Source: Lichenostomus cassidix (taxonomy: Eukaryota > Chordata > Aves > Passeriformes > Meliphagidae). Taken from it: DNA of 64,000 bases. The notes below the pieces were generated by a model, which did no database searches, had not been told where the DNA came from, and saw only the letters and a program-made list of their open reading frames with translations. The stretch lies in assembly GCA_008360975.2 (NCBI GenBank), contig VLJF02000840.1, positions 744,001 to 808,000 on the forward strand. Reading direction: 5' to 3'. This document shows, piece after piece, positions 45,599-57,620 of this stretch. The translations under genes were made by a program, and so were the position numbers. Within the stretch, counting starts at the first letter, position 1. The number at the start of each line of letters is the position of its first letter.

Positions 45599-48325
45599 TG
45601 TCACCTCCAGGGCCAGCTCTGGGATGAGCGCCCGGAACATGCGGTGCTCATCCAGCTGGTTGGTGGCCACGCACTGGTAGATGCCAGAATGTCCCACATC
45701 GATGTCCCCAAGCTCCAGGAGGGGACCCTGGGCCACCTCGTGCCCATTGTGCAGCCAGGTGAAGGTGACAGGTGCTGAGCCCACCTGCACCGAGCAGCGC
45801 AGGGTCACGGGGTCACCTGCGTGCACCTGGAGTGCCGGGGGGCCAGGGGTGATGGTGGCATTGGCCACGGGCACTGCGGGGACAGAGACGGGGCTGAGGC
45901 TGGGGGAGGGGATCGAACATGTCGTGGGGGGGGGGATGGGTGTGGGATGCGTGCAATTGGGGATGCCATGGGTGGGGTCACCCTGAATCCGAGGGCCCCG
46001 CTCACCTGAGACAGTGACATTCAGTGCAGGGCTATCAGCCACGCTATCTCTGGGGCTATTTTGGCACTGGTAGTGATCGCTGGCCTTGTCCCCAGCCCTG
46101 CTCAGCTCCAGGCGGGGACCAGTGCCCAGCAGTGCTGGGAGAACAACAGGGGACCTGTTCCTGTGGCCACTGCACTGCTCAACACCAGCTGGTCACCCAG
46201 TGCCACCTGTCTCCCGGGGGTCTGCACCGACAGGGACACCCCAGAGAGTGTGACCCCTGCGGGGGAACATGGGTGGGATGGGGAACACAGGGAGTGGAAG
46301 GAAGTGGAGGTAGATTGGAGAAAAGTGGAGGTGACCCCAGTGAGGGAGAAAGGGACCCGCTAAGAGGTGTATGGACCCATCGACTATGGAGAGACAGCAG
46401 TGAGTGACTGGGGGAAGAGATGTAAATAGGCAGATTGGAAAGGAAGAGCAGAGGATGCTGAGAAGACATGGGAAGGGATGAGGGTTATTGGTGAGAGATG
46501 GGGACACAGAGACATTGATATGGGACCCGGGGAGGCTGTGGGGGTTGCCGTGCCCATCCCCGCACTCACTGCGCACCGTGACGCGGAGCCGGGCGCTGCT
46601 CTTCCGCACGGCCCCCCCCTCGGAGCGCACCTCGCAGCTGTAACTGCCCGAGTGGGAGACCCCCACGGCGGGCAGCAGGAGCTGCGGGGACGCCTGCGGG
46701 CCCCCAGCAACTGCCCGTCCCAGTAGAAGAGGTGCAGGAGGGGGGCTCGGGGCCGCAGGGGGCTGGGGGTGCTGAGGCAGCTGAGATTCAGAAAGGACCC
46801 CTCAGTGGGCTCGGGGGGACCCTCCAGCACCGGCACCGAGAAGAGCTCTGGGAAGGAGATGGGATACGGTGGATGATGATGCCCAGTCTATTGGGGAGGG
46901 GCTGTGGGGCTGTGGGGTGTAATCTGTGAGGTGTGGGGATATCAGGGTATCACAGTTCCGTTTGTGGGGTGCTCACCGTGCACTGTCACTGTCACCAGGT
47001 TCGACTGCACCCACTGTGTCAGCTCATTGCTCACCCAGCCCCTGCAGTGGTAGCTGCCACTGTGGTGCAGCTGCAAAGGGGACAGGGACAGTTCGGTCCC
47101 ATTGAGGGGTCCAGTCAGATCCTTCCAGTTCTTGTAAAATCGCACAATCGTGACAAAATCATCCTTCCTGACTCGGCAGTGCAGTGTCATGGTGTCCCCC
47201 TCCAGCAACACCCATGCTGGCATCTGCAACACCAATGAGTCTGGGGGACAGGAGGGTCCTGTCACACCACAGGGTTCACCACGGGGTCTCAATGGCACTG
47301 GGAGGCACCAAGGGTCCCCCATTGCAGCACGGGTGTCCCCTTGCACTGGGATGCTCTGGGATGTCCCCATCTGCAAGAGATTGGCTCTCGTGACACGAGG
47401 GAGGTGACCCAGGAAGCAGAGCTCACCCAGAGCCCTCGGGGTCCCCACAGGTGCCAGGCTGGGGACACAAACCTCCCTCACCATTTAAGATTCTCATGGC
47501 AGAGCTGCGCCTGGCGCCAGGTCTGTCACATCTGTAGGTTCCTTTCTCTGTCACAAGGAACTGATCCCTTTCCTCCTTCCCCCAGCGCTGCCCATCCTTG
47601 TACCAGGTGGTGGCATTGAGTGTCCCCAAGCCCTGGCAGGTCAGTGTCACTCTGTCCCACAGCACCGCCGGTGTCCAGGGGGGATCCATGAGGAGCTGGG
47701 TGATCCGGGCACCTGCAGGTGACAGGGGACACCAGCCTGCCAGGGCCAGCACAGGGCTGGGGACAGCGGGATGGGGACATGGCATCCCTTGGGGACTCAC
47801 CAGCGAGGCTGAGGGTCTGGGCTGGAAGGGGGAAAGGACAGGGCTGTGTTAGGGTGGCCCTGAGGCGACAGCTTCACCCGGGGCAAAGCGTGTCCCAAAC
47901 TGTCCCTGTGGGAACACCCAGAGTGACACGGATGTCCCAGGGATGGGGATACTGTGGCCACTCCAGGCTGATGCGAGACGTGGGGACATTGTGGACAGCC
48001 TGAGATGGCACTGCCACCAGCCCCAAAGCTCTTGTCCCCACTACCTCATGGTGCCTGTCCTCTTGTCTCTGTCCCCACATCACTGTCCCCAAATTCCTGT
48101 CCCCCTGTTCCTGTCCACACTCCACAACCCAGTCACACCACTGTCCATCCCCACGGACTGGCTCTGCTGGCACTGGGGACCTCAGAGAACCCACGGCCCC
48201 CCTGTGCCCCCTCCCCACCGCTCTCTGCCTCACCAGGGCCATCCCTGGGCATCAGGCCTGTGCCCAGGACACTCACCCCACAGGAGCAGTGCCACCATCC
48301 CGGCCATCCCGGTGTCCCTGGCCAT

Positions 48326-48969
48326 CTGGGCTGGCTGTCACACACTGCTGGGGCTACCTGTCTCTGTTGGTGGCTCTTCGGCCAGAGGAGAAGGAAGTGA
48401 GGTCACATCTTGTACCCACATGTAGGTGGCCCTTGGTGGGGGCTGGGTTGGTGACAGGCTGTGCACATGATGGGGACATGGTGGCAACATAGCAAGGATA
48501 TGCTGGGACATGCTAGGACACAGTGGGGACATGGGAGACCCAGGAGTTCAGGCTCAGGGAAAATGGGGAGCCAAGGATGTGTGTCCCAGGGAACTGGGGT
48601 GTCCCAGGGAACTGGGGTGTCCCAGGAATGGGGTTTGGGAAAAGGGATCCCACGGGAATAGCGGCTGAAGAAGGTTTCCTGGGAGGGCAATCACAGGAGA
48701 TTGGGGTCCTGGGGAATGGGCAGGGGGGCCAAGGGTGGGGGTCCAAAGGGACCATTGTCACTCCTGTCCTCTCAGCCCCTCCCCGGGTCTGAGACGGAAA
48801 AGTCCCTCCAGCTGAGCTGGGACTGTCCTGCTGACCCTGCCCCCCTTTAGGGGATTCCCTTGTCCTTCCCCCACCCCAGCCTGGGGCTCTTTCCTCTCTT
48901 CATTTCCCTTTCTTGTTTCAGGGGCGGGGCTGCCCTGGCGAGTGACACAGCCCGGGGGGGTCCTGTCCC
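48326..48969. promoter_or_regulatory. 5' region of gene F and approach to the + strand scrap
   Basis: An ETS/PU.1-like AGGAAGTG at 48392-48399 lies 67 bp before the gene F start, the best-preserved of these sites on this strand. CCCAGGGAACTGGGGTGT is repeated twice near 48590-48622. No interferon-response-like site was seen; the distal promoter appears lost at the junction with the scrap. Confidence 0.5.
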
Positions 48970-49465
48970 TGCCCTCTGCAGCTGCTGCCACCGCAGCGGG
49001 GACTGCGTGAGCTCAGGGCTCACTGACAGAGGAGTCAGTGCCGGTGACAGCGATGGTGACAGTGACAGTGCACGGTGAGCACCCCACAGCCAGAACCCCA
49101 CAGATCACACCCCAACGTCCCACAGCCCCTCCCCAACAGACTGGGCATCATCAAGGTCCTGTCCTGGAGCTTGGGGACATCGATGTGGGACATTCTGGCA
49201 CATACCAGTGCGTGGCCACCAACCAGCTGGACAGGCACCGCATGTTCCGGGCGCTCAGCCCAGAGCTGGCCCTGGAGGTGACACTGCGGGGACACTGGGG
49301 CACAGGTGGGGTCATACGGGGTCATGGGGGATTGCAGGATCCCCACGGTGACAGGTGACCCTGCTGTGACCCCTTCTGTCCTCAGCGGTGGCCCTGGGTG
49401 CTGTCAGGACCCTCCTGCTCCTAGTTCTGCTCCTGGCTGTCATCAGGGGCTGTCACTGCTGGACT
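48970..49465 (+). pseudogene. FCRL-like scrap: D2 end, half D5, TM
   Basis: On the plus strand, inside a minus-strand array: the end of a D2 exon (about 48970-49074, donor intact), the 3' half of a D5 exon (49158-49305, donor intact) and most of a TM exon (about 49389-49462). The TM reads VALGAVRTLL: the arginine is kept but the Asn of NxxR is lost. D3, D4 and the first half of D5 are deleted. It ends abruptly in LTR-associated sequence at about 49466. Not functional. Confidence 0.75.
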
Positions 49466-50119
49466 GGAGAATTGCACACTGAGGGAAAGGGAGTGAAAGG
49501 CTGTGGGTTTTGGGGAATTGTGCCGTAATGCCATGAGAGGTGCTGTTGTGCAGCTGAGACTCAGCTGAGGGGTGGGTGCTTCCTTCCTTCCATTCGGGAT
49601 CGGGGAGAGCAGTGTGTGTGTGTGTTGCACAGGGTGTGTGTCTGGCCAGGACACTGCTGCACTGCCCCTCGGCACTGCGATCTGAGCTGCAGCCTTCACC
49701 ACTTCTGCCCACTGCCGGTGGAGCTGCCGGGACTGATTGGTGCTGAGAGATTGCAAAAGGAGCGATTTCCCCTCTTTGCTGAGCCTGAGGCTGCCATGGC
49801 TGCCGAGGGGATCCAGCTGGGATTGCAGCGCCCCCTGCTGGCTTGAGTGATCCCTGCAGCGCCCCCTGCTGGCCGTGGTCATATTGACACCAAATAAGGA
49901 AAAACAGCTCTGAGCAGGTTGGAAGCTTCTGTTATTGTGTTGTTTGATCCCTTCTGTTCTCTTTATTTTCTAGTAAAGAACCGTTCTTCCTTTTTCTACA
50001 GTTAGGCCTGGAAGCCCTGAAATTTTCAAAGTTATAATAATTTGGAGCGAGGCATCTTCTTTCCATTCTAAGATTATTCCCACCCACCTTGGCAGACATT
50101 TGTCTTTTAAACCAAGACA
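49466..50119 (-). mobile_element. LTR family 1 copy and flank, inverted match of 2921-3900
   Basis: The reverse complement matches 2921-3900 without the nested insert present there. It ends TTTAAACCAAGACA at 50119. Two CTCF-like motifs are inside. Confidence 0.65.
49825..49874 (-). promoter_or_regulatory. two tandem CTCF-like motifs
   Basis: The minus strand reads CCAGCAGGGGGCGCTGC at 49843-49825 and 49874-49856, with 31-bp spacing, as at 3454-3534. One of the three copies seen there is missing. Confidence 0.5.
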
Positions 50120-50555
50120 GCTGCCAAATCCAGGGTTCCAGTGTGGATGGGACACACATTCCAAGAGAAAGCAGGGTCAGACATGTGACCACTTCATGCT
50201 CTGCCTTTTAAGCCCCTGGGCCACCATGGGCCCTCCCCCCAGGTGGGACTTCCAGTCACTTGGCCACTCAGGAGTTGGGTTGGACAGAGCATCACACTGT
50301 CCCCAGTGTGCCATGGCTGACAGACTGATGGACACAGGACCCTATCACACCCAACATAAGGCCTGACCAACCCCCTATCACACACAGGTGTTCCAAAATG
50401 TCTCCAGACATCAAACTGCTCCTGTCTCTGACAGCCCACCCTGTGCCATGGATTGATCCCAACTGCCCTGGAAAAGGGGTATGAGAGGTTGGGGAGCCTT
50501 GGAATTTTTTTCTCCATTCCTGTTACTAAGCATCAAATAGCTGGGTGATTAGAGC
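50120..50555. repeat. inverted duplicate of 2593-2920
   Basis: High-identity reverse complement, including CATGCTCTGCCTTTTAAG and CACCCTGTGCCATGGATTGA. No gene was recognised. Confidence 0.6.
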
Positions 50556-51371
50556 CATCAACTCTTTTGTAAGAGACAAAAGGCTGTGCTTGGGCTGGGC
50601 AGGGTAAGGCAGGAACTGGCCTTTGGAACTGGCACTCTGGTCATCCGGACACCTAGAGGAGAGGCTGCTCTTTGCTTCTGGCTGCGACCACAGGAAAATC
50701 CAGCTGGGCTCTGCCTTTCTCCTCTTGGCTGGGTGAGCTTAGATTTAACCTCTTTCCCACTGGGAAGTGCGCTTTTCCCTGGCTGCATTTTCTCACAGCA
50801 GTTGACAGGGGGTCTGGCTGTCCCTGCCGCCCTCCCCGCTCTGCCGCACAAGACTGCGGTGTCTGCTGTGACTGCGGAGCTCTTGCTACCTCGCTGGCTA
50901 GCTGGGAAAGCCAGCCCCTTGCTCCCCTCTGCCGCCCTGCTCGTCGCTCCGAGCTGCTTGCTGCCCTGCCTGCTTTCTCAGCCTCTTCTGCCATTACCAG
51001 CAGTGTGAGGCTGACCTGACCCCGCGCCACAGCGCCACCTGCAGCCACTCGGCAGTCATCGCACCTGCCCTGCCCGGCCGGGAGCTCAACAGCGCCCCTG
51101 CTGCTGGCAATTGTGATTACACCACATGGGAAAAAGCTCGGCAGCTCAAAAGTCATCTGCCATTGGTTTCTGGGTCTATTTGTGGTTGCTATTATTGTAA
51201 TTGTTTGTTTATAGATACTAGTAAAGAACTGTTATTCCTTTTCCCTTACCTTTGCCTGAAATTCCTTGATTTTCAAAATTAAAATAATTCAGAGGGAGGG
51301 GAAATCACGTTCTCTGTCCTAAGGGAGGGTTCAACCTCTCTTAGCAGACACCTGTCTTTCAAACTGAGACA
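50556..51371 (-). mobile_element. LTR family 1 copy next to gene G
   Basis: CACAGCGCCACCTGCAGCC near 51027, then GATACTAGTAAAGAACTG, AAAATAATTCAGAGGG and the end AAACTGAGACA at 51371. The left edge is approximate. Confidence 0.55.
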
Positions 51372-51545
51372 GGGGGAGACTCTGGAACACCCACAGTGCC
51401 TTGGTGACATCATAGTGTGGGAGAACACAGCAGAGGAGGGTTTAGAGACAGAGGAGAAGAGAATCCCGAGCCTCCTGAAGGCTGCTTTGGCCATCAAAGC
51501 AATGAAGGTCCAGAGCCCTGCCAGGTTCCTCCTGGTGGGGGAATC
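51371..51545 (+). pseudogene. retroviral pol (reverse transcriptase) remnant
   Basis: Third copy of the fragment at 2392 and 20405, here on the plus strand. Together with 51546-51866 it forms the 3' flank that gene G shares with gene A. Confidence 0.5.
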
Positions 51546-51866
51546 GTGCTGGGGGCAGCATGTGGGGTTTGTTCCTTGTTGGGGCTTTCCCTGGAAATCA
51601 TTCCTTTTGTGACCCTTTTGATTCTGAATCTTGTTGCTGTTGCTGTTGGTTTTCTTGTGTCATTGCTGTTTGCAGGAAATTGTTCTTCTCTCAGCCCTTT
51701 GGCATCTCTGCCTTTTGTGCCTCACCTGGGGGGGTGGGTGGCAGCAGCCCCTGGTTTATAGGGGAAGCGCACAGAGGTGTTGGTGCCCATGGGTGGGGAT
51801 CTCCAGTGCCCCCAGTGTCACCCAGTGCTCCCAGTGTCCCCCCATGCCCCCCAGTGTCCCCCATTG

Positions 51867-54800
51867 TCACAGCACATTCTCATAGATGTCACTGGATTCC
51901 CGCCGTTGCCCATGGGATCTCGGCAGCTCTGCGTAGGTCACCTGGGGGTCCTTGGGTGGGGTGATGCTGGGGGACCCTGAAAGAGACACCAGTTTTGGGG
52001 GACCAAGGTAGGGAGTGACACCTGTGAGTCACGTGTCACTGTCACCTCCCAACCTGTACTCACTGCCTGTCTGCTTGGTGATCACAACATGGCTGTACAG
52101 CACCTCCTCCTCCTCTGGGGGGGCTGGGGGCTCCGGGGGGACCCTGCTGGCATAAGGGGGTGTATGGCAGGAGATGGAGAATTGTGGGGCTGGGAGTAAT
52201 AGGGGTGTCATGGCTGGAGCCCCCAACTCACCTTTCCTGGTGCTTCCTGGAGGCTGCAAAGGAAAGATCAGGGGGTGACTGTGGGGTCCCAGGGCCATGA
52301 CCACACTCAGGAATCCTGAACCCCATTGCACCCTCAATTCCCACCAGGATCCCTGAGTATCCCTGAAGGGCCCCAGAATTCATGAACCCCCGCAGTGTCA
52401 CCAACCAACTCAGGCTCAAAACCCCAAAGCCCTCCGAACTGCTCCAGAACCCCTGAAAGAATCCCAGCAACCCTGCACGACCCCCCAGCATCTCCCCAAA
52501 CCCTACAGGAACCCAGCCAAGGTCACTGGGGGCCAAGCCCCACCCCAAGTCAGGCTATAGACCCCCAAATCCTACGGCTACCAGGGACCCCCATGACCCC
52601 ATTGTCACCCACCCAGGTGGTGCCACCGGCGCCAGGCCAAGATGACAGCCAGGAGCAGAACCAGAAACAACAGGGAACCACCAACCCCTGCGGCCACTGC
52701 AGGAAAGAGACAGAGACACATTGGGGTCACCTGTCATCCCAGAAGTCCTGAACCCCCAGAGCAACTCCATATGACCCCACCTGTGCCCCAGTGTCCCTGC
52801 AGTGTCACCTCCAGGGCCAGCTCTGGGCTGAGCGCCCGGAACACGCGGTGCTCATCCAGCTGGTTGGTGGCCACACACTGGTAGGTGCCAGAATGTCCCA
52901 CATCAACATCCCCAAGCTCCAGGAGGGGACTCTGGGCCACCTCCTGCCCATCGTGCAGCCAGGTGAAGGTGACAGGTGCTGAGCCCACCTGCACCGAGCA
53001 GCGCAGGGTCACGGGGTCACCTGTGTGCACCTGGAGTGCCGGGGGGCCAGGGGTGATGGTGGCATTGGCCACGGGCACTGCGGGGACAGAGACGGGGCTG
53101 AGGGTGGGGGAGGGGATGGCATCAGGTGTGGGGGGAGGGGATGGGGGGGATGACAATATCATGGGTGGGATCTCCCCCAACCCAAGTGCCCCACTCACCC
53201 AGGACAGTGACAATCAATGGGTCACTTTCAATTGTGCTGTCCCCATCGCTGACCCGGCACTGGTAGTGCCCACTGTCCTTGTCCCCAACATGGCTCAGCT
53301 CCAGGCGGGGTCCAGTGCCCAGTGGTGCCCCTGAGCCCTCCCGGTGCCAGGAGAACAACAGGGGACCTGTCCCTGCGGCCACTGCACAGCTCAGCACCAG
53401 GCTGTCACCCAGTGCCACCTGTCCATTGGGTGGCTGTGCTGACAAGGACACCCCTGATACTGGCATCCCTGTGAGAAGGGGACAGAAGCGGACAGTGAGG
53501 GAGTGGGGACACCAGGAGAGAACAGGGGACAGCAGGGGACAGGGAGGGATATGGAGACAGGGAGGGACACAGGGAGGGTTGGAGAGGGGTGGGAGGACCC
53601 CAGGGAGGGAGAAGGAGGTGCAGAAATGGGGGGGGAGCCTGGGAAGAGACCCCAGTGAGGATGGGGGATTCAGGGCAGAGACACATGGAGAGGGATGGGG
53701 GAACTCCAGGGGGGGCTGTTGGGAACCAGAGGGGGATGTGGGGACCTGAGGACCATGGGGGAACCTCAGAGTGGGAGGGAGGGGACCCGGGGAGGTTGCC
53801 AGGGAGGGATAGGGGTACCCAGACAGGGGTGGGGAACCCGGGATGGGATCTGAGAAAGGATTGGGAGACCCAGGAAAGAACCAGGGAAGGGATGAAAGTC
53901 TTCAGGTGGGGCTGAGAGGACTCAAGCAGGATGTTGGGGAAGAATGGGGAGACACAGGTCAGGGAGGGTGATCTGGGGAGAGACCTGTGAAGGGATGAGG
54001 GGAGCCGGGAAAGGTTTCAGGGAGGGCTGGGGGGACACGGGCAGAGCTGGGGTACCCGGGGAGGCTGTGGGGGTTGCCGTGCCCATCCCCGCACTCACTG
54101 CGCACCGTGACGCGGAGCCAGGCGCTGCTCTTCCGCACGGCCCCCCCCTCGGAGCACACCTTGCAGCTGTAACTGCCCGAGTGGGAGACCCCCACGGCGG
54201 GCAGCAGGAGCTGCGAGGACCCCTGCGGGCCCCCCAGCAACTGCCCGTCCCGGTAGAAGAGGTGCAGGAGGGGGGCTCGGGGCCGCAGGGGGCTGGGGGT
54301 GCTGAGGCAGCTGAGATTCAGGGGGGACCCCTCGGTGGGCTCAGGGGGACCCTCCAGCTCCAGCACCGGCACTGAGAAGAGCTCTGGGAAGGAGGTAGGG
54401 GAGGTTGGGAGTGTGATTTGGCGTCTACCGATGAGAGGCTTTGGGAGTTTTGGGCTGTTCAGTATTGGGGTCGCAGGGCAGGTTGGGCTGGATGTGGGGT
54501 GTCAGGGTATCAGATGTGGCTGTGGGGCTGCTCACCGTGCACTGTCACTGTCACCGGCTCTGACTTCTTCCACAGTAAATTCCCAGAGCCCACCCATCCC
54601 CCACACCGGTAGCTGCCACTGTGATGCAGCTGCAGGGGGGACAGGGACAGCTCGGTCCCATGGAGAGGCTCTCTCAGCTCTTTGTCCTCATGGTAGAAGA
54701 GCACTCCAGTGACCGATGTGTCCTCCCAGACCCGGCAGCGCAGTGCCACCATGTCCCCCTCCAGCAGCACCCTCACTGGCACCTGCAGCACCAGCCAGTC

Positions 54801-55899
54801 TGTGGGACAGGGGGGTCCTGTCACACCAGGGGGCCCCAGGGGGCACTGAGGGGTGCAAGGCTACCCTGAGCCCTCAGAGCCCTCAGGGGAAACACCATCC
54901 ACATCTTACCCCTCACCATTTAAGACTCTCACAGAGGGGCTGTGCCCAGTGCTGGGTCTGTCACATCTGTAGGTGCCAATCTCATTGACAGTGAGGTGGT
55001 TGGGTCCCTTCTGCCACCAACGACTCCCATCCTTGTACCAGGTGGTGGCACCAGGGCGCCCCAAGCCCTGACAGGTCAGTGTCACTTTGTCCCACAGCAC
55101 CGCTGGCGTCCAGGGGGGATCCACGAGGAGCTGGGTGGTCTGGGCACCTGCAGGTGACAGGGAACACCAGCCTGCCAGGGCCAGCCCAGAGCTGGGGAAA
55201 GCAGGGCAGGGACATGGCATCCTCCTGAGGACTCACCAGCGAGGCTGAGGGTCTGAGCTGGAAGGGAGAAGGGAGAGGGGCTGGGTGGGGGTGGCCCCAT
55301 GGGGACAGCAGCACCAGGGGACAGGTTATAGAAGCTGTCCCCACACTGTGCCTGCAGGGACAACCTGGTGGCACAGAGGTCTCGTGGATGGAGACATTTG
55401 GCCACCCTGGGCTGGGGCAGTACATCGGGACACTGTGGACACCCTGGCCATGGGGACACCACCATGATGGCACAAGTTCCCCCAACAACCCCACGGCCCC
55501 TGTCCCCACAGCCACATCCCCATGGCCCTGTGCCCAAGATTCCATTTTGATGGCACCTGTCTGCACGGCCCCTTGCTGAGCTTCCCCTTTTCCCTGTCCC
55601 CTGTACCCACAGCTGCCCCAGCCCCATGATGCCACTCCTCACACCTCAGTCCTCCCACTTCTCTTTCCCCATTCCTGTCCCCACAGCCACCCCACTTCCC
55701 CAGCCACACCAGTGTCCACCCCCACGGACTGGCTTTGCTGACACTGGGGACCTCAGAGGACCCCACAGCTCCCCTGTGCCCTCTCCCCACTGCTCTCTGC
55801 ATCACCAGGACCCATCCCTGGGGCATCAGCCCTGTGCCCAGGGTACTCACCCCACAGGAGCAGTGCCACCTTCCTGGCCATCCCGGTGTCCCCAGCCAT
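51867..55899 (-). CDS. gene G: intact five-Ig FCRL-like inhibitory receptor (570 aa)
   Basis: Exons (5' to 3'): 55899-55851, 55257-55237, D1 55147-54917, D2 54799-54536, D3 54383-54099, D4 53468-53199, D5 53077-52781, TM 52696-52613, tail 52253-52232, 52143-52064, 51976-51867 (TGA). Every junction is GT-AG and the frame is open, giving 570 residues: signal 1-23, D1 24-100, D2 101-188, D3 189-283, D4 284-373, D5 374-472, TM exon 473-500, tail 501-570. Each Ig domain keeps its cysteine pair; NAT in D5 is a glycosylation site. The TM is neutral (no NxxR). ITIMs are VLYSHV (Tyr524) and VTYAEL (Tyr549), with a final IYENVL (Tyr566). Known FCRLs of this form act at the plasma membrane of B and myeloid cells; ligand and cell type here are unknown. 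Of the genes wholly in the window, only G is intact in every exon. Confidence 0.93.
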
Positions 55900-57620
55900 C
55901 TGGGCTGGCTGTCACATAGGGCCGGGGCATCCGGTCCCCTTGCTGGTGGCTCTTGGGCCAAAGAGGAAGGAGGCGAGTTCACATCTTGTCCCACGTGTTG
56001 ATGGCCCATGGTGGGGGCAGGGTGGTGACAGGCTGCGGGCTGGGTGAGGACATGGTGGGGACATGGTGGGACATGGGTTTCCCACGAGTGGGAGACTCCA
56101 GGGTTGGGGAGAGCTAAAGATGGGTGTCCAGAGGAACAGGGGGGCACAGGAATGGGGTCCCTGGGGAATGGGGATGCTGTAGCAATGGGGCTCCTGAGGA
56201 AGGCAATACACAGGGGATGGGCATCCTGGGGAATCCCTGGGGTCCATGTGGGTGGGGGGAACCAGAGATGGGGGTCCCAGAGGAACATGGACCCCAGGGA
56301 TTTGGGGTGATGTGATGTGGGCCCAGCTACGGGGTGTCTGGGAGGACTGTGGAGCCCATGGGATGGGATCAAGGGGAGGGCAATGCTGGGAAATGGAGGT
56401 TCTGGGAAATGGGCATGCAGGGATGGGGGTCACCAGGAGGGGAACCTAGGGAATGAGATCCCATAGTTGGATTCCCAGGGGGTTGGGTGTCCCAGGGATG
56501 GGCAGTGACTGGGTGGGCATGTGGGTCACAGCTCCTGCACTGGGTGCCTCAGATTTCAGGGTGACCCAGACAAAATCACAGACCCTGATGGTGTTCGTGG
56601 TCTGAGAGGAACACCAGGGGGTTCCCATGGTGCTCTGGGTCTGTGCTTCCCACACTGGGACTTTTTCCTCTTGTTATTTCTATTTTTTTCTTATTTCCTC
56701 ACTTTTGTAAACACATTCCCTCCCAGTTCATGGATCAGCGATCCCAGGCAGCACCTGAGCAGGTAACAGGTTGGGAGCACCCAGGGGAGGAATGGAGTGT
56801 GGGGGCTGCAGGGAGGTTTGGGGGAGCTGTGGGGGATGGGGGTGTCCAGCTGTGTCCCCAACACTTTCAGTTTCTCTTTCCTGCAGCAGAAGGAAGAGGC
56901 TCTTTACACTAAGAGTCAGATGAGGGGGTGTTTCTGTCCTGGGGGGCACATCCAGGTGGATCCTGTACCGTTGGGGTTGCTGTTCTGGGGGTGACATGTC
57001 CTGGGAGAATCCAGTCCAGGGGGTGACGCATCCTGGACGGGAGGATCCTGGTCTGGGGGAGGGCAGATCTGGAAGTGTCCCTGCACATTCCTTGAGTCCT
57101 GCCTGTCCCAAAGGTGGCACAGCATTGGGACCTCTGTCAATCCAAGTGTGGGGCTCAGCCATGGCACAGCCCCACTGCACAGGGATGGGCATTGGCCAGC
57201 CCTGCTCTGGCCAGCCCCAGGGGCAGCCAGCACCTGAGGCTCCCACCTGCCCCCTTGGCCCCCTTTGATTCTCACAGTTTTAGAGCTGCTCAAAGGTGAG
57301 AATTTTGTGGGGGAAAAAGGCCTGACTGTGGTTTGCTCAGCCCTGCAAGAAGCACAGAAACCAACTGGAGCTCAAGCAGTGGCTCTGTGAGGGCCTTTGA
57401 TGGTTTTCAGAGCAGGGCTGGGTGGAAACCAACCGTCCAGGGGCAGCTGTGAGGGAACCAGTCCTGAAATGCAGCAATTGATCATTTTGTCCCTCTGTCC
57501 AGGTGACTGAGAGAGCCCCAGAACTCCTGCAAAGACAACAACAATCGGCTCAACAACCTGATCTGGAGCCTCCTCCTTCCTGTACAAAACCTGTAGCCAT
57601 TCGGAACCTCCCAGATAGAA
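55900..57620 (-). promoter_or_regulatory. 5' region of gene G
   Basis: CACGTG lies at 55992-55997. A 17-bp GAAAGAGAAACTGAAAG (minus strand, 56880-56864) includes the strongest interferon-response core in the window, GAAACTGAAA. The ETS-like site reads GGAAGG (weakened). The gene-adjacent block is at 57470-57570. It parallels the gene E promoter at a constant offset of 15836-15838. Confidence 0.55.

Larger units (their letters stand above)
43532..48325 (-). pseudogene. gene F: FCRL-like, interrupted by a retroviral insertion
   Basis: Exons: signal 48325-48277, 47821-47801, D1 47712-47482, D2 47240-46977, D3 46847-46570, D4 relic 46256-46006, truncated D5 45873-45599, then tail exons 43801-43737 and 43653-43532. 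The last 22 bp of D5, the TM exon and the first tail exon are missing, replaced by about 1.77 kb of foreign DNA (43833-45598). D3 has lost one C in a C-run at 46701-46705, shifting the frame. D4 has Ser for its first Ig cysteine and a deletion of about 19 bp, also seen in H. The tail lacks the VLYTHV motif and reads VTNTEL then an early stop. The D1-D2 frame is open. Tandem-duplication partner of H. Confidence 0.85.

Noticed and set aside
45314..46042. Minus-strand ORF joining FCRL D5 to sequence antisense to gag
   Set aside because: The continuation is the complement of retroviral DNA at an insertion junction; it is an accidental read-through, not a fusion gene.
55326..56372. 348-codon minus-strand ORF upstream of gene G
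   Set aside because: It crosses the signal exon, the first intron and the 5' flank without splicing; only the signal-exon part matches the gene.
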